The notes: a model not told the origin generated them from the letters alone. Positions 1 through 9,426 are shown, numbered from the stretch's first letter. The stretch: DNA of 64,000 nucleotides from Paenibacillus xylanilyticus (GCF_009664365.1 NZ_CP044310.1:3235001-3299000), one strand, 5' to 3'. Numbers and translations are program-made.

Positions 1-169
1 GTTTGAATCCAACAATCGGACATGGGATACCGTGCTGGAAGAAGTGGCTGAAGGAGAAGGCAAAGTGTATACCGAGCCAAGGCCACCATACGGGTTTCAA
101 GGTTTTTCAATGACCAGGGAAGATCTTGAAGCAGAGGACAATGATTCGAAGAGAGAAGGTAGATCGTAA
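1..169 (+). CDS. pucL: Uricase, 3' end (pucL), cut by the window edge
   Basis: The open frame starts at base 2 and ends in TAA at 167-169, giving the last 55 residues of a protein whose start lies outside the window. The segment KVYTEPRPPYGFQGF is typical of the uricase C-terminus. Uricase oxidises urate to 5-hydroxyisourate. In Bacillus PucL the uricase domain is C-terminal to an OHCU decarboxylase domain; whether that fusion exists here cannot be seen. The stop overlaps the ATG of the 5-hydroxyisourate hydrolase gene by one base, which implies translational coupling and fits consecutive pathway steps. Confidence 0.85.
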   Translation, partial: FESNNRTWDTVLEEVAEGEGKVYTEPRPPYGFQGFSMTREDLEAEDNDSKREGRS

Positions 170-546
170 TGGCAGAGGCTGGAGGACGCATAACAACACA
201 CGTACTGGATACATCCAAAGGAGTACCAGCCGAGGGAGTTCGGATCGCATTGCATCTTGTCCAAACGGATGGAGAATCGGAGTCCAGGATAAAAGTTACC
301 GAATCGGTGACCAACGGCGATGGGCGTTTGGATGCACCCTTACTGGCCGGGGGCCGTCTGGAGCAAGGCATTTATGAGCTTCATTTTGACGTCGAAAAGT
401 ACTATGCAGCTCGTTCACCTGAACAATCGGTGCAAGCATTGTGGACGGTTGTACCCATTCGTTTTGCCGTATCCGATACGGAAAGTCATTATCACATTCC
501 TTTACTAATCGCTCCAGGAGGTTACAGTACATACCGCGGAAGCTGA
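169..546 (+). CDS. pucM: 5-hydroxyisourate hydrolase (transthyretin-like, PucM)
   Basis: This 125-residue protein hydrolyses 5-hydroxyisourate, the uricase product, to OHCU. The sequence shows the N-terminal ITTHVLDTSKG motif with the active-site His at residue 11, and it ends exactly in the family signature YRGS, preceded by HYHIPLLIAPGGYST. The length is normal for bacterial transthyretin-like proteins. The ATG shares a base with the uricase stop, so the two are probably translated in tandem. No signal peptide is visible, so it should act in the cytoplasm. Confidence 0.96.
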   Translation: MAEAGGRITTHVLDTSKGVPAEGVRIALHLVQTDGESESRIKVTESVTNGDGRLDAPLLAGGRLEQGIYELHFDVEKYYAARSPEQSVQALWTVVPIRFAVSDTESHYHIPLLIAPGGYSTYRGS

Positions 547-587
547 AGAATTTAGAACACAGGTTCTGACACAGGGAGGGCATCCAA

Positions 588-2003
588 ATGGCAAATTTTG
601 ATTCGATCATCCGGGGAGCCCGGGTCGTTTTAAAAGATCGTGTACAGCAGCTGGACATTGGTATCCAAGATGGGAAAATCACAGCTTTATCCTCTAGCCT
701 GAAGGTTGAGGAAGGAACTGAGGTAGTCGAAGCAGCCGGTTTCACCGTTATGCCTGGTGTAGTGGATATCCATGTTCATTTTAATGAACCGGGGCTGGCC
801 AGTTGGGAAGGATTCCGTTCGGGATCGGCTGCGCTTGCTGCAGGAGGAATTACCACTTATGTTGATATGCCGCTTAACGGAGTCCCGCCGACGACGAGTC
901 CGGAAGCTTGGGATATGAAAAAGCAAGCTGCCCAGGATCGCTCCTATGTCGATTATGCATTCTGGGGAGGGTTAGTTCCGGGTAATCGGCAGCAGCTAAT
1001 GAACTTAGCTGAGTCCGGTGCAGCCGGATTCAAGGCATTTATGTCGGAGCCGGGCGGAGAAGGAGAAGACATCTTTGCGAGAGCCGATGAGCAAACGCTT
1101 ATGGACGGAATGCACGAGATAGCTAGACTCAATCGTGTACTTGCCCTTCATGCCGAAGATGAAGAAATGGTTGCGCAGCTTGGCGCGAGAAGCATTGCCG
1201 AAGGAAAGACAGGGCCAATGGATTATGTGAAATCCCGTCCTGCAGAAGCAGAAGTCTTGGCCGTCACCAGGGCGCTTCAATATGGAGAACAAACCGGCTG
1301 TCCGCTGCATTTCGTGCACATCAGTACAAGAGAAGCGTTAGAACGAATTGCGGAAGCCAAGGGGCGCGGTCAGGACGTCACCTCTGAAACTTGCCCGCAT
1401 TACCTGACGCTCACAGAACAGGATGTAGTTCGGTTGGGCGCTGTCGCGAAGTGTGCTCCACCTCTCCGCAGCAGCGCCGAACAAGAGCAATTATGGGATG
1501 CGCTGGCGTCCGGGCTTATTGACGTCATCGCATCCGATCATTCACCGTGCCCGCCATCCATGAAACAGTCGGACAATTTTTTTGAAATATGGGGCGGCAT
1601 TTCCGGTGCGCAGAGCACGCTGCTGATCATGCTGGATGAAGGTCATCTTCGCCGCAGTCTAAGCTTGCCTTTACTCGGAAGGGTTCTCGCTTTGCAGCCG
1701 GCCAGAAGGCTTGGGCTTGAGAATAAAGGAGAAATTGCGATCGGTAAAGACGCGGACCTCGTGCTTATTGATTGGAATACCAGTACCACATTAAACGTGG
1801 ACGATTTGCTATATACGCATAAACAGAGTCCGTATATCGGACGTACATTTGCATGTGCCGTAGCCGAAGTGTACTGCCGAGGGATCAAAGTATATGGCGC
1901 AAAGGAAGGCCTATCCGCTAATCCAGCAGGTCAGTTTATTGCTGCTGGCTCGTATGGGAAAAATGGCACGCGCGGAACGGAGGAGTATCATGACAGAGTT
2001 TGA
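588..2003 (+). CDS. pucH: Allantoinase (PucH/AllB)
   Basis: This 471-residue cyclic amidohydrolase hydrolyses allantoin to allantoate. The metal-binding HVHFNEPG motif is near residue 61, the HAED segment lies in the middle of the barrel, and IASDHSPCPPSMK carries the late metal or substrate-binding Asp and His. Its length is close to that of other bacterial allantoinases. A GGGAGGG ribosome binding site at about 571-577 precedes the ATG. It lies 41 bases after pucM and overlaps the next gene by 14 bases, so it is part of the same operon. Confidence 0.95.
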   Translation: MANFDSIIRGARVVLKDRVQQLDIGIQDGKITALSSSLKVEEGTEVVEAAGFTVMPGVVDIHVHFNEPGLASWEGFRSGSAALAAGGITTYVDMPLNGVPPTTSPEAWDMKKQAAQDRSYVDYAFWGGLVPGNRQQLMNLAESGAAGFKAFMSEPGGEGEDIFARADEQTLMDGMHEIARLNRVLALHAEDEEMVAQLGARSIAEGKTGPMDYVKSRPAEAEVLAVTRALQYGEQTGCPLHFVHISTREALERIAEAKGRGQDVTSETCPHYLTLTEQDVVRLGAVAKCAPPLRSSAEQEQLWDALASGLIDVIASDHSPCPPSMKQSDNFFEIWGGISGAQSTLLIMLDEGHLRRSLSLPLLGRVLALQPARRLGLENKGEIAIGKDADLVLIDWNTSTTLNVDDLLYTHKQSPYIGRTFACAVAEVYCRGIKVYGAKEGLSANPAGQFIAAGSYGKNGTRGTEEYHDRV

Positions 2004-3291
2004 AACGTTCATGGGTTCCGAGACGGAAGAGCCGATTCTTCCCTTGCCGCAGCTGGAAGAAGTGAAGCTTCAAGACATGCTGGATTGGCTGTCCACATTC
2101 GGAGCTGATGCCAAAGGCGGCGTAACTCGCCTGCTGTATGACAAAGCCTGGTGCGAGGCACAGCATGCCCTGGCTGCACGGATGGAGCAAATGGGACTGC
2201 TTCCCGAATTCGATCAGTCCGGCAATCTATATGGCACGTTACGAGCTGCAGATTCTGCAGCAGGAGCTGAGCAGCTTCCCATTGTGACCGGATCACACAT
2301 TGATTCTGTCGTTTACGGTGGAAGGTACGACGGTGCCTACGGTGTAGCAGCAGGAGTTCTTGCTCTGGAGTACTTACGAAGGCATTTCGGTACGCCGAAA
2401 CGTACGCTGCAGGTGGTTTCGCTATGCGAAGAAGAGGGAAGCCGATTTCCATTTGCCTATTGGGGATCACGAAGCATTACGGGGATCACCTCTCTTGAAG
2501 ACATTCAACATTTGACGGATAAGGATGGAATACCTTTTTCACAAGCGATTCGGGAAGCCGGATTCGGGTCAGACAGCGGCTACAGACCAGCTGCTCAAAA
2601 GTATGGTGCCTTTATTGAACTTCATATCGAACAGGGTCAGGTGCTTGAGCGACTTGGTCATTCGATTGGAATTGTATCCGATATCGTTGGTCAGAAGCGA
2701 TTGAGCATTTCGATTAGTGGCGAAGCGAATCATGCGGGTACAACGCCTATGTCATGGCGGAAGGATGCACTGGCAGGTGCTGCCGAGATGATTACGGCGG
2801 TTAGAACGATTGCTATGGCTGCAGGTGAACCCCTTGTGGCAACGGTTGGCCGGATCACTGCTGAACCTGGTGTTGGTAACGTGGTCGCGGCACATGCCGA
2901 ATTCTCGCTTGATATAAGGCATATCCGGCAGGAGAGTATAGATCAGTGCTGGCATGACATGCTTCAGGCATTTCTTAAGATTGCATCCAAACTGCAGCTT
3001 GAATTGAACTGGGAAGAACACTTGTCGGTTGCCCCCATTCCAATGAACGAACAGATCACAGCGGATATTCAAAATATTTGCAAACAGGAGCAGCTGTCCT
3101 ATATGCATATGCCCAGCGGAGCTGGCCATGATTCACAGATTTTTCAGCCAGCCTGCCCGACAGCGATGATTTTTGTACCAAGTCAGGGCGGGATCAGTCA
3201 CAGTCCCCTTGAATTCACAGCTGAGGAGGACCTGATGCGAGGATTTCAGGTTCTCGTTCAGCTACTTTATAAATACGGTTACGGGAGTTGA
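1990..3291 (+). CDS. pucF: Allantoate amidohydrolase (PucF/AllC)
   Basis: This M20-family metallohydrolase converts allantoate to ureidoglycine with release of ammonia and CO2. Visible motifs are GSHIDSVVYGGRYDGAYGV (metal-binding His and Asp), EEEGSRF (catalytic and metal Glu), ELHIEQG and GAGHDSQIF near the C-terminus. The frame stays open upstream to 1894, but ATG 1990 has GGAGGAG at 1979-1985 and gives 433 residues, close to the family norm. It therefore overlaps allantoinase by 14 bases. Its TGA abuts the aminotransferase start. Confidence 0.94.
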   Translation: MTEFETFMGSETEEPILPLPQLEEVKLQDMLDWLSTFGADAKGGVTRLLYDKAWCEAQHALAARMEQMGLLPEFDQSGNLYGTLRAADSAAGAEQLPIVTGSHIDSVVYGGRYDGAYGVAAGVLALEYLRRHFGTPKRTLQVVSLCEEEGSRFPFAYWGSRSITGITSLEDIQHLTDKDGIPFSQAIREAGFGSDSGYRPAAQKYGAFIELHIEQGQVLERLGHSIGIVSDIVGQKRLSISISGEANHAGTTPMSWRKDALAGAAEMITAVRTIAMAAGEPLVATVGRITAEPGVGNVVAAHAEFSLDIRHIRQESIDQCWHDMLQAFLKIASKLQLELNWEEHLSVAPIPMNEQITADIQNICKQEQLSYMHMPSGAGHDSQIFQPACPTAMIFVPSQGGISHSPLEFTAEEDLMRGFQVLVQLLYKYGYGS

Positions 3292-4539
3292 TTGACCATG
3301 TCCAGCTATAGAGAATTATCTCCGTCCTTGCGAACCATCATGACACCGGGACCAGTTGAAGTCGACCCCCGAGTTCTAAGGGCTTTGTCCTTCCCGATCC
3401 TTGGGCAGTTTGATCCGGAGTTTACGTCCCTGATGAATGAAACGATGGTCATGCTGCGTGAATTATACATGACGAACAATGAGTGGTGTTATCCGGTAGA
3501 TGGCACCTCACGTTCCGGCATTGAAGCCGTGTTGGTTAGTTTGATCCAGCCGGGGGATAAGGTATTGGTCCCTATATACGGACGGTTTGGACATTTGCTT
3601 GTAGAAATATCAGAGCGCTGCGGTGCGGAAGTTGTATTTATTGAAACGACTTGGGGATCGGTCTTTGATCCGGAAGAAGTGATCAAGGCCATTCACGCTC
3701 ATAAGCCGGATATTGTGGCCATGGTTCATGGAGAGACTTCCACCGGCCAGATGCAGCCCCTCGCCGAGATCGGCAAAGTATGCCGTGAATTGGATCTTCT
3801 TCTCGTTGTTGATGCGGTTGCCACCATAGGTGGTACGCCCGTTAAGACGGATGCCTGGTATCTGGATGCGGTAATGGGCGGAACGCAGAAGTGTTTATCC
3901 GTTCCTTCCGGCATGGCCCCATTGACATATAACAGCCGTGTGGAGAAAAAATTGATGAGTCGGAAAACAGTCGAACGCGGACTCCGTGACGCGACAAGCG
4001 CGAGAGCAGAGGGACGAACCATTGCAAGCAACTATTTTGACTTGAGTCAGCTGCAGGATTATTGGAGTTCTGCCCGGCTGAATCATCATACAGAAGCTAC
4101 ATCGATGCTCTACGGTTTACATGAAGGTTTGCGAATTCTGCTTCAGGAAGGACTGGAAGCCCGTTTCGAGCGGCATCGGATTAACGAAAGTGCGCTCGTC
4201 GCCGGAATTCAGGGTATGGGGCTTCAAATTTATGGAGACATGTCCAGCAAACTTCCGGTAGTTACGTGTATCCATATTCCGGAAGGGATCGATGGTGAAT
4301 CGGTACGAAGCATGCTTCTACATGATTTCGGCATCGAAATTGCGAGTTCATTTGGTCCTCTTAAAGGGAAAATCTGGCGAATTGGAACGATGGGCTTCAG
4401 CTGTCAGCGCAAAAACGTACTGCATGTGCTTGGTGCACTGGAGGCGGTTCTTCTCCGTCATCGCCATGGTTTACCTGCGGGTGAGGCAGTGCAGGCAGCA
4501 CTCGACGTGTACGCTGGAAAGGAGGAAGCCTTATGTTAA
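3292..4539 (+). CDS. pucG: (S)-ureidoglycine-glyoxylate aminotransferase (PucG)
   Basis: This class V PLP-dependent aminotransferase (415 residues, close to Bacillus PucG) transfers the amino group of ureidoglycine to glyoxylate, giving glycine and oxalurate. The N-terminal TPGPVEVDPRVL motif and the PLP-lysine region GGTQKCLSVPSGMAPL are visible. The start is TTG 3292 or ATG 3298; both lie just after the pucF stop with GGGAG upstream. The enzyme commits the pathway to oxalurate rather than ureidoglycolate, which matters for interpreting the next gene. It overlaps that gene by 7 bases. Confidence 0.93.
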   Translation: MTMSSYRELSPSLRTIMTPGPVEVDPRVLRALSFPILGQFDPEFTSLMNETMVMLRELYMTNNEWCYPVDGTSRSGIEAVLVSLIQPGDKVLVPIYGRFGHLLVEISERCGAEVVFIETTWGSVFDPEEVIKAIHAHKPDIVAMVHGETSTGQMQPLAEIGKVCRELDLLLVVDAVATIGGTPVKTDAWYLDAVMGGTQKCLSVPSGMAPLTYNSRVEKKLMSRKTVERGLRDATSARAEGRTIASNYFDLSQLQDYWSSARLNHHTEATSMLYGLHEGLRILLQEGLEARFERHRINESALVAGIQGMGLQIYGDMSSKLPVVTCIHIPEGIDGESVRSMLLHDFGIEIASSFGPLKGKIWRIGTMGFSCQRKNVLHVLGALEAVLLRHRHGLPAGEAVQAALDVYAGKEEALC

Positions 4540-6128
4540 ATCAGATGCCCGTGTCCAGAGAGGTGATGGTCACCTCGCCACATTATTTGGCAAGCGCGGT
4601 TGGGAGCTCGATTCTCCAGAAGGGTGGTAACGCTTATGATGCTGCTGTTGCGGTGAGCGCAGCCCTTGGCGTAGTTTATCCGCACATGACTGGACTTGGA
4701 GGAGATGCCTTTTTCCTCATTCACGATGGAGCAAGCGGAGAGATTACCGCTTATAACGGAAGCGGCCGCTCGGCAGCAGGTATTCATGCCGATACGTTTA
4801 AAGCCATGGGCATGAATGCCATTCCCCAGCGCGGCGTGCTCAGCGCGATAACGGTTCCGGGAATGGTGGATGCATGGTGGGAAGTCTGGTCCCGCTACGG
4901 GCGATTACCATGGGAGCAGCTGCTTGAACCAGCCGTGCAGTACGCGGAGAAGGGGTGTCCGGTATCGCGCAATCTGCGCCTGTGGCTGGAACGGGATGAA
5001 GATTTCATTATGGGGCATTCGCCGCTGCGAGCGGTATTTGCCCCTTACGGCACATTGCTTCAGGAAGGTGAACTGCTCGTCCAGACCGAACTGGCTGCTT
5101 CCATTCGCCTGATTCAGGCGGGAGGACGGGATTCTTTTTATACAGGAGAGCTTGCAGATCGTCTGACTTCAGCGATTCGAGAAGATGGCGGCATGCTGGC
5201 ACCTCAGGACTTTGCAGCACACAAGGGGGAATGGGTAAAGCCTGTCAGCACGGAATACCGGGGTTATCAGGTTCACCAAATGCCGCCCAACTCGCAGGGC
5301 TTCTCCATATTGATGATGTTAAATATGCTCGAACACATAGATCTCTCTTCCGTAGGTCGTACTTCGCCGGAGTTCTACCATCTAATGGCGGAGGTGGTGA
5401 AAAAGGCGTTTCGTGATCGTGACCGGTACCTTACCGATCCTGACTTTCGCGAGATCCCCTTGAATCAATTGTTATCGAAGACTTACGGGGATGAGTTATG
5501 GAATGAGATCCAGTCTGCACCACCAGTAGCACAGCCGTTCTTGTCCAAAACGATCGGGCAGGATACAGCCTACGCTGCGGTAGTCGATCAGGAAGGCAAC
5601 GCCGTCTCGTTTATTCAAAGTCTGTACTTTGATTTTGGCGCAGCCTACGTTCCAGGAGATACTGGCGTAATTATGCAAAACAGAGGGTCCTTTTTCTCAC
5701 TCGATTCAGCAGATGCGAATGTGCTTGAACCCAACAAACGCTCTTTTCATACGCTCATGCCTGGTCTAGTCACCCGTAATGGGAAGCCTTATATGCTTCT
5801 GGGTACACAAGGCGGAGAAGGGCAGCCTCAGACGCAGTTATCTGTACTTACGGGTGTTCTCGACTATGGTCTGACCATTCAAGAAGCAATCGGTCTGCCA
5901 CGCTGGGTCTACGGACGGACTTGGGGTGAAGAAGGCGACACGATGCGGGTGGAGAATCGCTATCATGATGACGTATGCGAGACGCTGGCTCGCTGGGGAC
6001 ATAATGTGGAGATCAGAGCGCCATGGGATGACGTTATGGGTCAGTCGCAAGGGATTGTGATCCGTGAGGATGGCATGATTAGCGGAGCTGCCGATCCCAG
6101 AGGAGATGGCATGGCCATCGGATGGTAA
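4533..6128 (+). CDS. Gamma-glutamyltransferase-family Ntn hydrolase, probable oxamate amidohydrolase (HpxW-like)
   Basis: This 531-residue protein belongs to the gamma-glutamyltransferase superfamily. Its N-terminal GGNAYDAAVAVSAALGVVYPHMTGLGGDAFFLIHD is typical, and QDTAYAAVVDQEGNAVS places the expected autoprocessing and catalytic Thr at residue 345. No signal peptide is visible, unlike secreted glutathione-processing GGTs. RBS AAAGGAGG lies at 4518-4525 and the gene overlaps pucG by 7 bases. In the Klebsiella hpx purine cluster a GGT-family enzyme, HpxW, hydrolyses oxamate to oxalate. Because pucG makes oxalurate, the precursor of oxamate, the same job is inferred here. A generic GGT-like hydrolase remains possible. 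Confidence 0.75.
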   Translation: MLNQMPVSREVMVTSPHYLASAVGSSILQKGGNAYDAAVAVSAALGVVYPHMTGLGGDAFFLIHDGASGEITAYNGSGRSAAGIHADTFKAMGMNAIPQRGVLSAITVPGMVDAWWEVWSRYGRLPWEQLLEPAVQYAEKGCPVSRNLRLWLERDEDFIMGHSPLRAVFAPYGTLLQEGELLVQTELAASIRLIQAGGRDSFYTGELADRLTSAIREDGGMLAPQDFAAHKGEWVKPVSTEYRGYQVHQMPPNSQGFSILMMLNMLEHIDLSSVGRTSPEFYHLMAEVVKKAFRDRDRYLTDPDFREIPLNQLLSKTYGDELWNEIQSAPPVAQPFLSKTIGQDTAYAAVVDQEGNAVSFIQSLYFDFGAAYVPGDTGVIMQNRGSFFSLDSADANVLEPNKRSFHTLMPGLVTRNGKPYMLLGTQGGEGQPQTQLSVLTGVLDYGLTIQEAIGLPRWVYGRTWGEEGDTMRVENRYHDDVCETLARWGHNVEIRAPWDDVMGQSQGIVIREDGMISGAADPRGDGMAIGW

Positions 6129-6213
6129 CCAGGCTTAGTTGCTGCTTGGATTGGTTTTAGTTTCTCATGAAAACAGCGTAAAAAAAGACATAGATACGAT
6201 AGGGGAGATTATC

Positions 6214-7536
6214 ATGGGAACGATCCTGCTGAAGGGTGCACAGCTTGTCACGATGAATGCGGAAGAAGATATATTTACAGGGGATCTGCTGATCGAGGAT
6301 AACAAAATCAAAGAGATTGCAGAGCATATCGACGTTCAGGCTGATCAGGTTATTGATGCCCGTGGCAAAGTTCTGCTGCCAGGCTTTATTCAGACACATA
6401 TTCATTTGTGCCAGACACTCTTCCGCGGGCGTGCGGACGACCTGGAGCTCATGGATTGGCTTCGTCAGCGAATCTGGCCACTGGAGGCAGCGCATGATGA
6501 GGAATCCGTCTATTATTCGGCGATGCTTGGACTGGGCGAACTGATATCGAGTGGAACCACGACCATTTTGGATATGGAGACCGTGCATCACACGGATTCG
6601 GCTTTTCAGGCGATGGCACAGAGCGGCATTCGGGTGATATCTGGCAAGGTCATGATGGACCATGGCGACGAAGTGCCTGAACCGCTGCGTGAAAATACGG
6701 CAACCTCGCTGCAGCAAAGTGTTGATTTGCTGGAGAAATGGAATGGTTTCGGGGGCGGACGCATTCAGTATGCGTTTTGTCCGCGATTCGTTGTTTCCTG
6801 TACAGAGGAGCTGCTCGTTGAAGTACGTGATCTATCCAACAAATATCATGTGAAGGTGCATACGCATGCATCGGAGAATCGTGGCGAGATTGAACTGGTC
6901 GAACATGAACGCGGGATGCGTAACATTGTCTATCTGGATCATATCGGTCTGGCAACCCCACGTCTCGTCCTTGCACATTGTGTCTGGCTTAGTGAAGAGG
7001 AGAAGGAAATCATCCGCAAGCGAGGGGTAAAAGTGACCCACTGCCCCGGCTCGAATATGAAATTGTCATCGGGTATTGCAGAAATTCCTGACCTGCTTAA
7101 CCGCCAGATCGCGGTGGGAATCGGTGCGGACGGCGCACCATGCAACAATAACCTGGATATGTTTCAGGAAATGCGTCTGACAGCATTAATTCAAAAGGTT
7201 CCTCATGGGCCTACGATCATGGATGCACGTACGGTTCTGCGCATGGCAACGATGGGTGGTGCCGAAGTGCTTGGTCTCTCGAAGGAAATTGGAAGTCTGG
7301 AAGTGGGCAAAAAGGCAGACATGGTGTTGTTGGATCTGGATGATTTCCATACGTATCCTTCATATGAGACCGATATTTATTCCCGTGTGGTGTACTCCGC
7401 GACTCGGAGCTGTGTGGACACGGTTATTATTGATGGAAGCATTGTGCTCAAAAACCGCAAGATCCAGACCATTGATCGTGGCATCGTGCTCCGCGAATCG
7501 GATAAGAGCATTGCGCGTTTGATGAAGAGAATCTGA
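6214..7536 (+). CDS. ATZ/TRZ-family amidohydrolase, possible purine or nucleoside deaminase
   Basis: This 440-residue metal-dependent hydrolase of the amidohydrolase superfamily shows the metal motif HIHLCQT, then HTHASE, LAHCVWL and GIGADGAPCNNNLDMFQEMRL in the usual order. Close relatives are commonly annotated as 5'-deoxyadenosine, S-adenosylhomocysteine or guanine-type deaminases. The substrate cannot be read from sequence. Its place among purine-catabolism genes suggests it feeds a purine base or nucleoside into the pathway, for example guanine to xanthine. The frame is open from 6139, but AGGGGAG at 6201-6207 favours ATG 6214. Confidence 0.8.
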   Translation: MGTILLKGAQLVTMNAEEDIFTGDLLIEDNKIKEIAEHIDVQADQVIDARGKVLLPGFIQTHIHLCQTLFRGRADDLELMDWLRQRIWPLEAAHDEESVYYSAMLGLGELISSGTTTILDMETVHHTDSAFQAMAQSGIRVISGKVMMDHGDEVPEPLRENTATSLQQSVDLLEKWNGFGGGRIQYAFCPRFVVSCTEELLVEVRDLSNKYHVKVHTHASENRGEIELVEHERGMRNIVYLDHIGLATPRLVLAHCVWLSEEEKEIIRKRGVKVTHCPGSNMKLSSGIAEIPDLLNRQIAVGIGADGAPCNNNLDMFQEMRLTALIQKVPHGPTIMDARTVLRMATMGGAEVLGLSKEIGSLEVGKKADMVLLDLDDFHTYPSYETDIYSRVVYSATRSCVDTVIIDGSIVLKNRKIQTIDRGIVLRESDKSIARLMKRI

Positions 7537-7610
7537 GTTAGGTTATTTTCAGAAGGAAACGTTGTAATACAGCTGCTCGCTGAAGACAATTCGGAAAGGT
7601 GGAGACGAAT

Positions 7611-8693
7611 GTGGAAATGCATGATCTGTGTGCAATTGCAGCAGGTGAAGTACGCTGTGTACTTGCAACGGCGGTCAAGGTGGAAGGTCATGCTTACCGT
7701 AAGCAGGGAGTCTCTATGCTCTTGACCGAAGATGGCAGAATGTATGGCAGCATCAGCCCGGGATGTCTCGAAAGTGATCTGCAAGCGCGTGTAAAACAAG
7801 TGCTGGACACGGGACACATGACATTTGCCGAATACGACATGCGCCCTGAAGATGATCTCTCTTGGGGAGAAACGATTGGCTGCGGAGGCTTGGTTGTCGT
7901 CCTGCTGGAACCTGTCTGCGGCGAACTGAGAAGTGTATTAACTGAGATGCACGATTGTTTCAAGTCTGGTTCAGCAGCCGAGTTTACTCGGTACTTTCAA
8001 CATGACTATTCCCTTATTCAATATGAATGGCGTCGAGTTGATTCAATCGATAGGAAACCTGTTCCTTCCAAAGACGTACCGCGCATGTCTTCCGATTCAT
8101 ACAGGACAGAATTCGATAAGGACGTAATATCAACTGAAGCAGAGTACTGGAATCTGCCTTTACGAATAACGACCCTATATACTCCTAAACCGCGACTTAT
8201 CATAATCGGGGCGGGAAATGATGCCATACCTGTTGCCAGGCTTGCGAGGGTATCTGGATTTCATGTCATCATTGCTGATTGGAGAGAGGGTCTGTGTACG
8301 TCCGAACGGTTTCCGGGTGCAGATCTTGTTCTTGGTTTTCCCACTGAAATCGTGCCTGTGCTGAATATACGACGTGGGGATTATCTCTTGCTGATGAGTC
8401 ATCAATTTCCGCGTGAACGTGAACTCTTGGAGCTGCTATCGGGAAGTGAATATGCCTATCTCGGTATTATGGGTTCCAGAACACGGACAGCACGACTATT
8501 GAATGATTTACCACCACTAACGAATCTCCATTCTCCCGTAGGTCTCAGCATCGGGGCAGAGGGTCCAGAAGAAATCGCCATTAGCATTGCTGCCGAACTG
8601 ATTGCGTGCAAGCGCGCTTCTGAGACTGAAGACTACTCTGCTCAAAGGGGGAGTACACATGCGATTGACGGGCATTATGCTCGCCGCAGGTAA
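7611..8693 (+). CDS. pucA: XdhC/CoxI-family xanthine dehydrogenase maturation protein (PucA)
   Basis: XdhC-type proteins bind molybdenum cofactor, promote its sulfuration and insert it into xanthine dehydrogenase. The protein has an N-terminal XdhC/CoxI domain (SISPGCLESDLQARV), a low-conservation linker and a C-terminal Rossmann-like domain (PRLIIIGAGNDAIPVARLA, then YLGIMGSRTRTARLL). AAAGGTGGAG at 7595-7604 best serves GTG 7611, giving about 360 residues; GTG 7599 and ATG 7617 are alternatives. It overlaps the following cytidylyltransferase gene by 35 bases, matching the pucA-pucB order of Bacillus. Confidence 0.9.
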   Translation: MEMHDLCAIAAGEVRCVLATAVKVEGHAYRKQGVSMLLTEDGRMYGSISPGCLESDLQARVKQVLDTGHMTFAEYDMRPEDDLSWGETIGCGGLVVVLLEPVCGELRSVLTEMHDCFKSGSAAEFTRYFQHDYSLIQYEWRRVDSIDRKPVPSKDVPRMSSDSYRTEFDKDVISTEAEYWNLPLRITTLYTPKPRLIIIGAGNDAIPVARLARVSGFHVIIADWREGLCTSERFPGADLVLGFPTEIVPVLNIRRGDYLLLMSHQFPRERELLELLSGSEYAYLGIMGSRTRTARLLNDLPPLTNLHSPVGLSIGAEGPEEIAISIAAELIACKRASETEDYSAQRGSTHAIDGHYARRR

Positions 8694-9312
8694 GAGTACC
8701 CGTCTTGGCCGAGATAAATTAGCAGTAGCTATGCCGGATGGGAGAGCTTTGGCGGCCTGGTCGCTTCAAGCGGCTCTCGATTCTGAACTGGAACAGGTCA
8801 TCTGTGTGGTGAAACCGGAGGATTCCTTGGAATGGCTCCCCGAGAATGTACTCCACGCAACAGTGAATTCATCTAACTATAGGAACGAGACTAAGCTCCA
8901 AATTGCTGCCAGTACAGAATATTCTTCTGGAATGGCCGCATCGCTTCAATGTGGACTCAAGGAAGCCAAGGAATACGGGGCAGAAGGTGTAATGATTCTT
9001 TTGGCGGACCAGCCTTTAATAAGGGCGCAGGATATTAATCAGGTTTCGGCTGCACTTGCATTGAACACACAGTCTGATTATGCAGCTGCTGTGGACGGCG
9101 AGGGGCTAAAGCCTCCTATTGCCTTTCGCTCTCATATGTTTAATCACCTCCTTGCTCTTGTCGGAGATGAGGGTGCGAGGAAGATTATGCGTAATGACAA
9201 CTTCTCTGGAACTCAGGTAAACTTGCCTGACTTTTGTTTCTGGGACGCTGATACGGAGGCTGAACTGAAACGCATCATGGATTATGTAAATGAATCAGCT
9301 CAAATGAAGTAA
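8659..9312 (+). CDS. pucB: Molybdenum cofactor nucleotidyltransferase-like protein (PucB/MocA type)
   Basis: This 217-residue MobA-like NTP transferase carries the nucleotide-binding motif LAAGKSTRLGRDKL at the N-terminus and LLADQPLI in the middle. MocA-type enzymes attach CMP to molybdopterin for the xanthine dehydrogenase family. The frame extends up to 8602, but AAGGGGGAG just before ATG 8659 and the family N-terminus MRLTGIMLAAG fix the start. It is translationally coupled to pucA and followed by an intrinsic terminator, so it ends the first purine transcription unit. Confidence 0.88.
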   Translation: MRLTGIMLAAGKSTRLGRDKLAVAMPDGRALAAWSLQAALDSELEQVICVVKPEDSLEWLPENVLHATVNSSNYRNETKLQIAASTEYSSGMAASLQCGLKEAKEYGAEGVMILLADQPLIRAQDINQVSAALALNTQSDYAAAVDGEGLKPPIAFRSHMFNHLLALVGDEGARKIMRNDNFSGTQVNLPDFCFWDADTEAELKRIMDYVNESAQMK

Positions 9313-9394
9313 ATTCAACCCAATAACATGCCCCCTCAATTGAATAGAACGAAGTCGTAGATTATCTACTTATCTCTGCTCTCTTAACATAAAC

Positions 9395-9426
9395 AGGTCA
9401 TCCAGTTCGTTTGGTTGGCCTTTTTG
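9395..9426 (+). terminator. Intrinsic terminator after pucB
   Basis: Arm 9395-9404 (AGGTCATCCA) pairs with 9412-9421 (TGGTTGGCCT) with one mismatch and one G-U, around a short loop, and is followed by a T run. It separates the two halves of the purine locus. The rest of the 367-base gap 9313-9679 holds a promoter and a leader, described separately. Confidence 0.75.
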
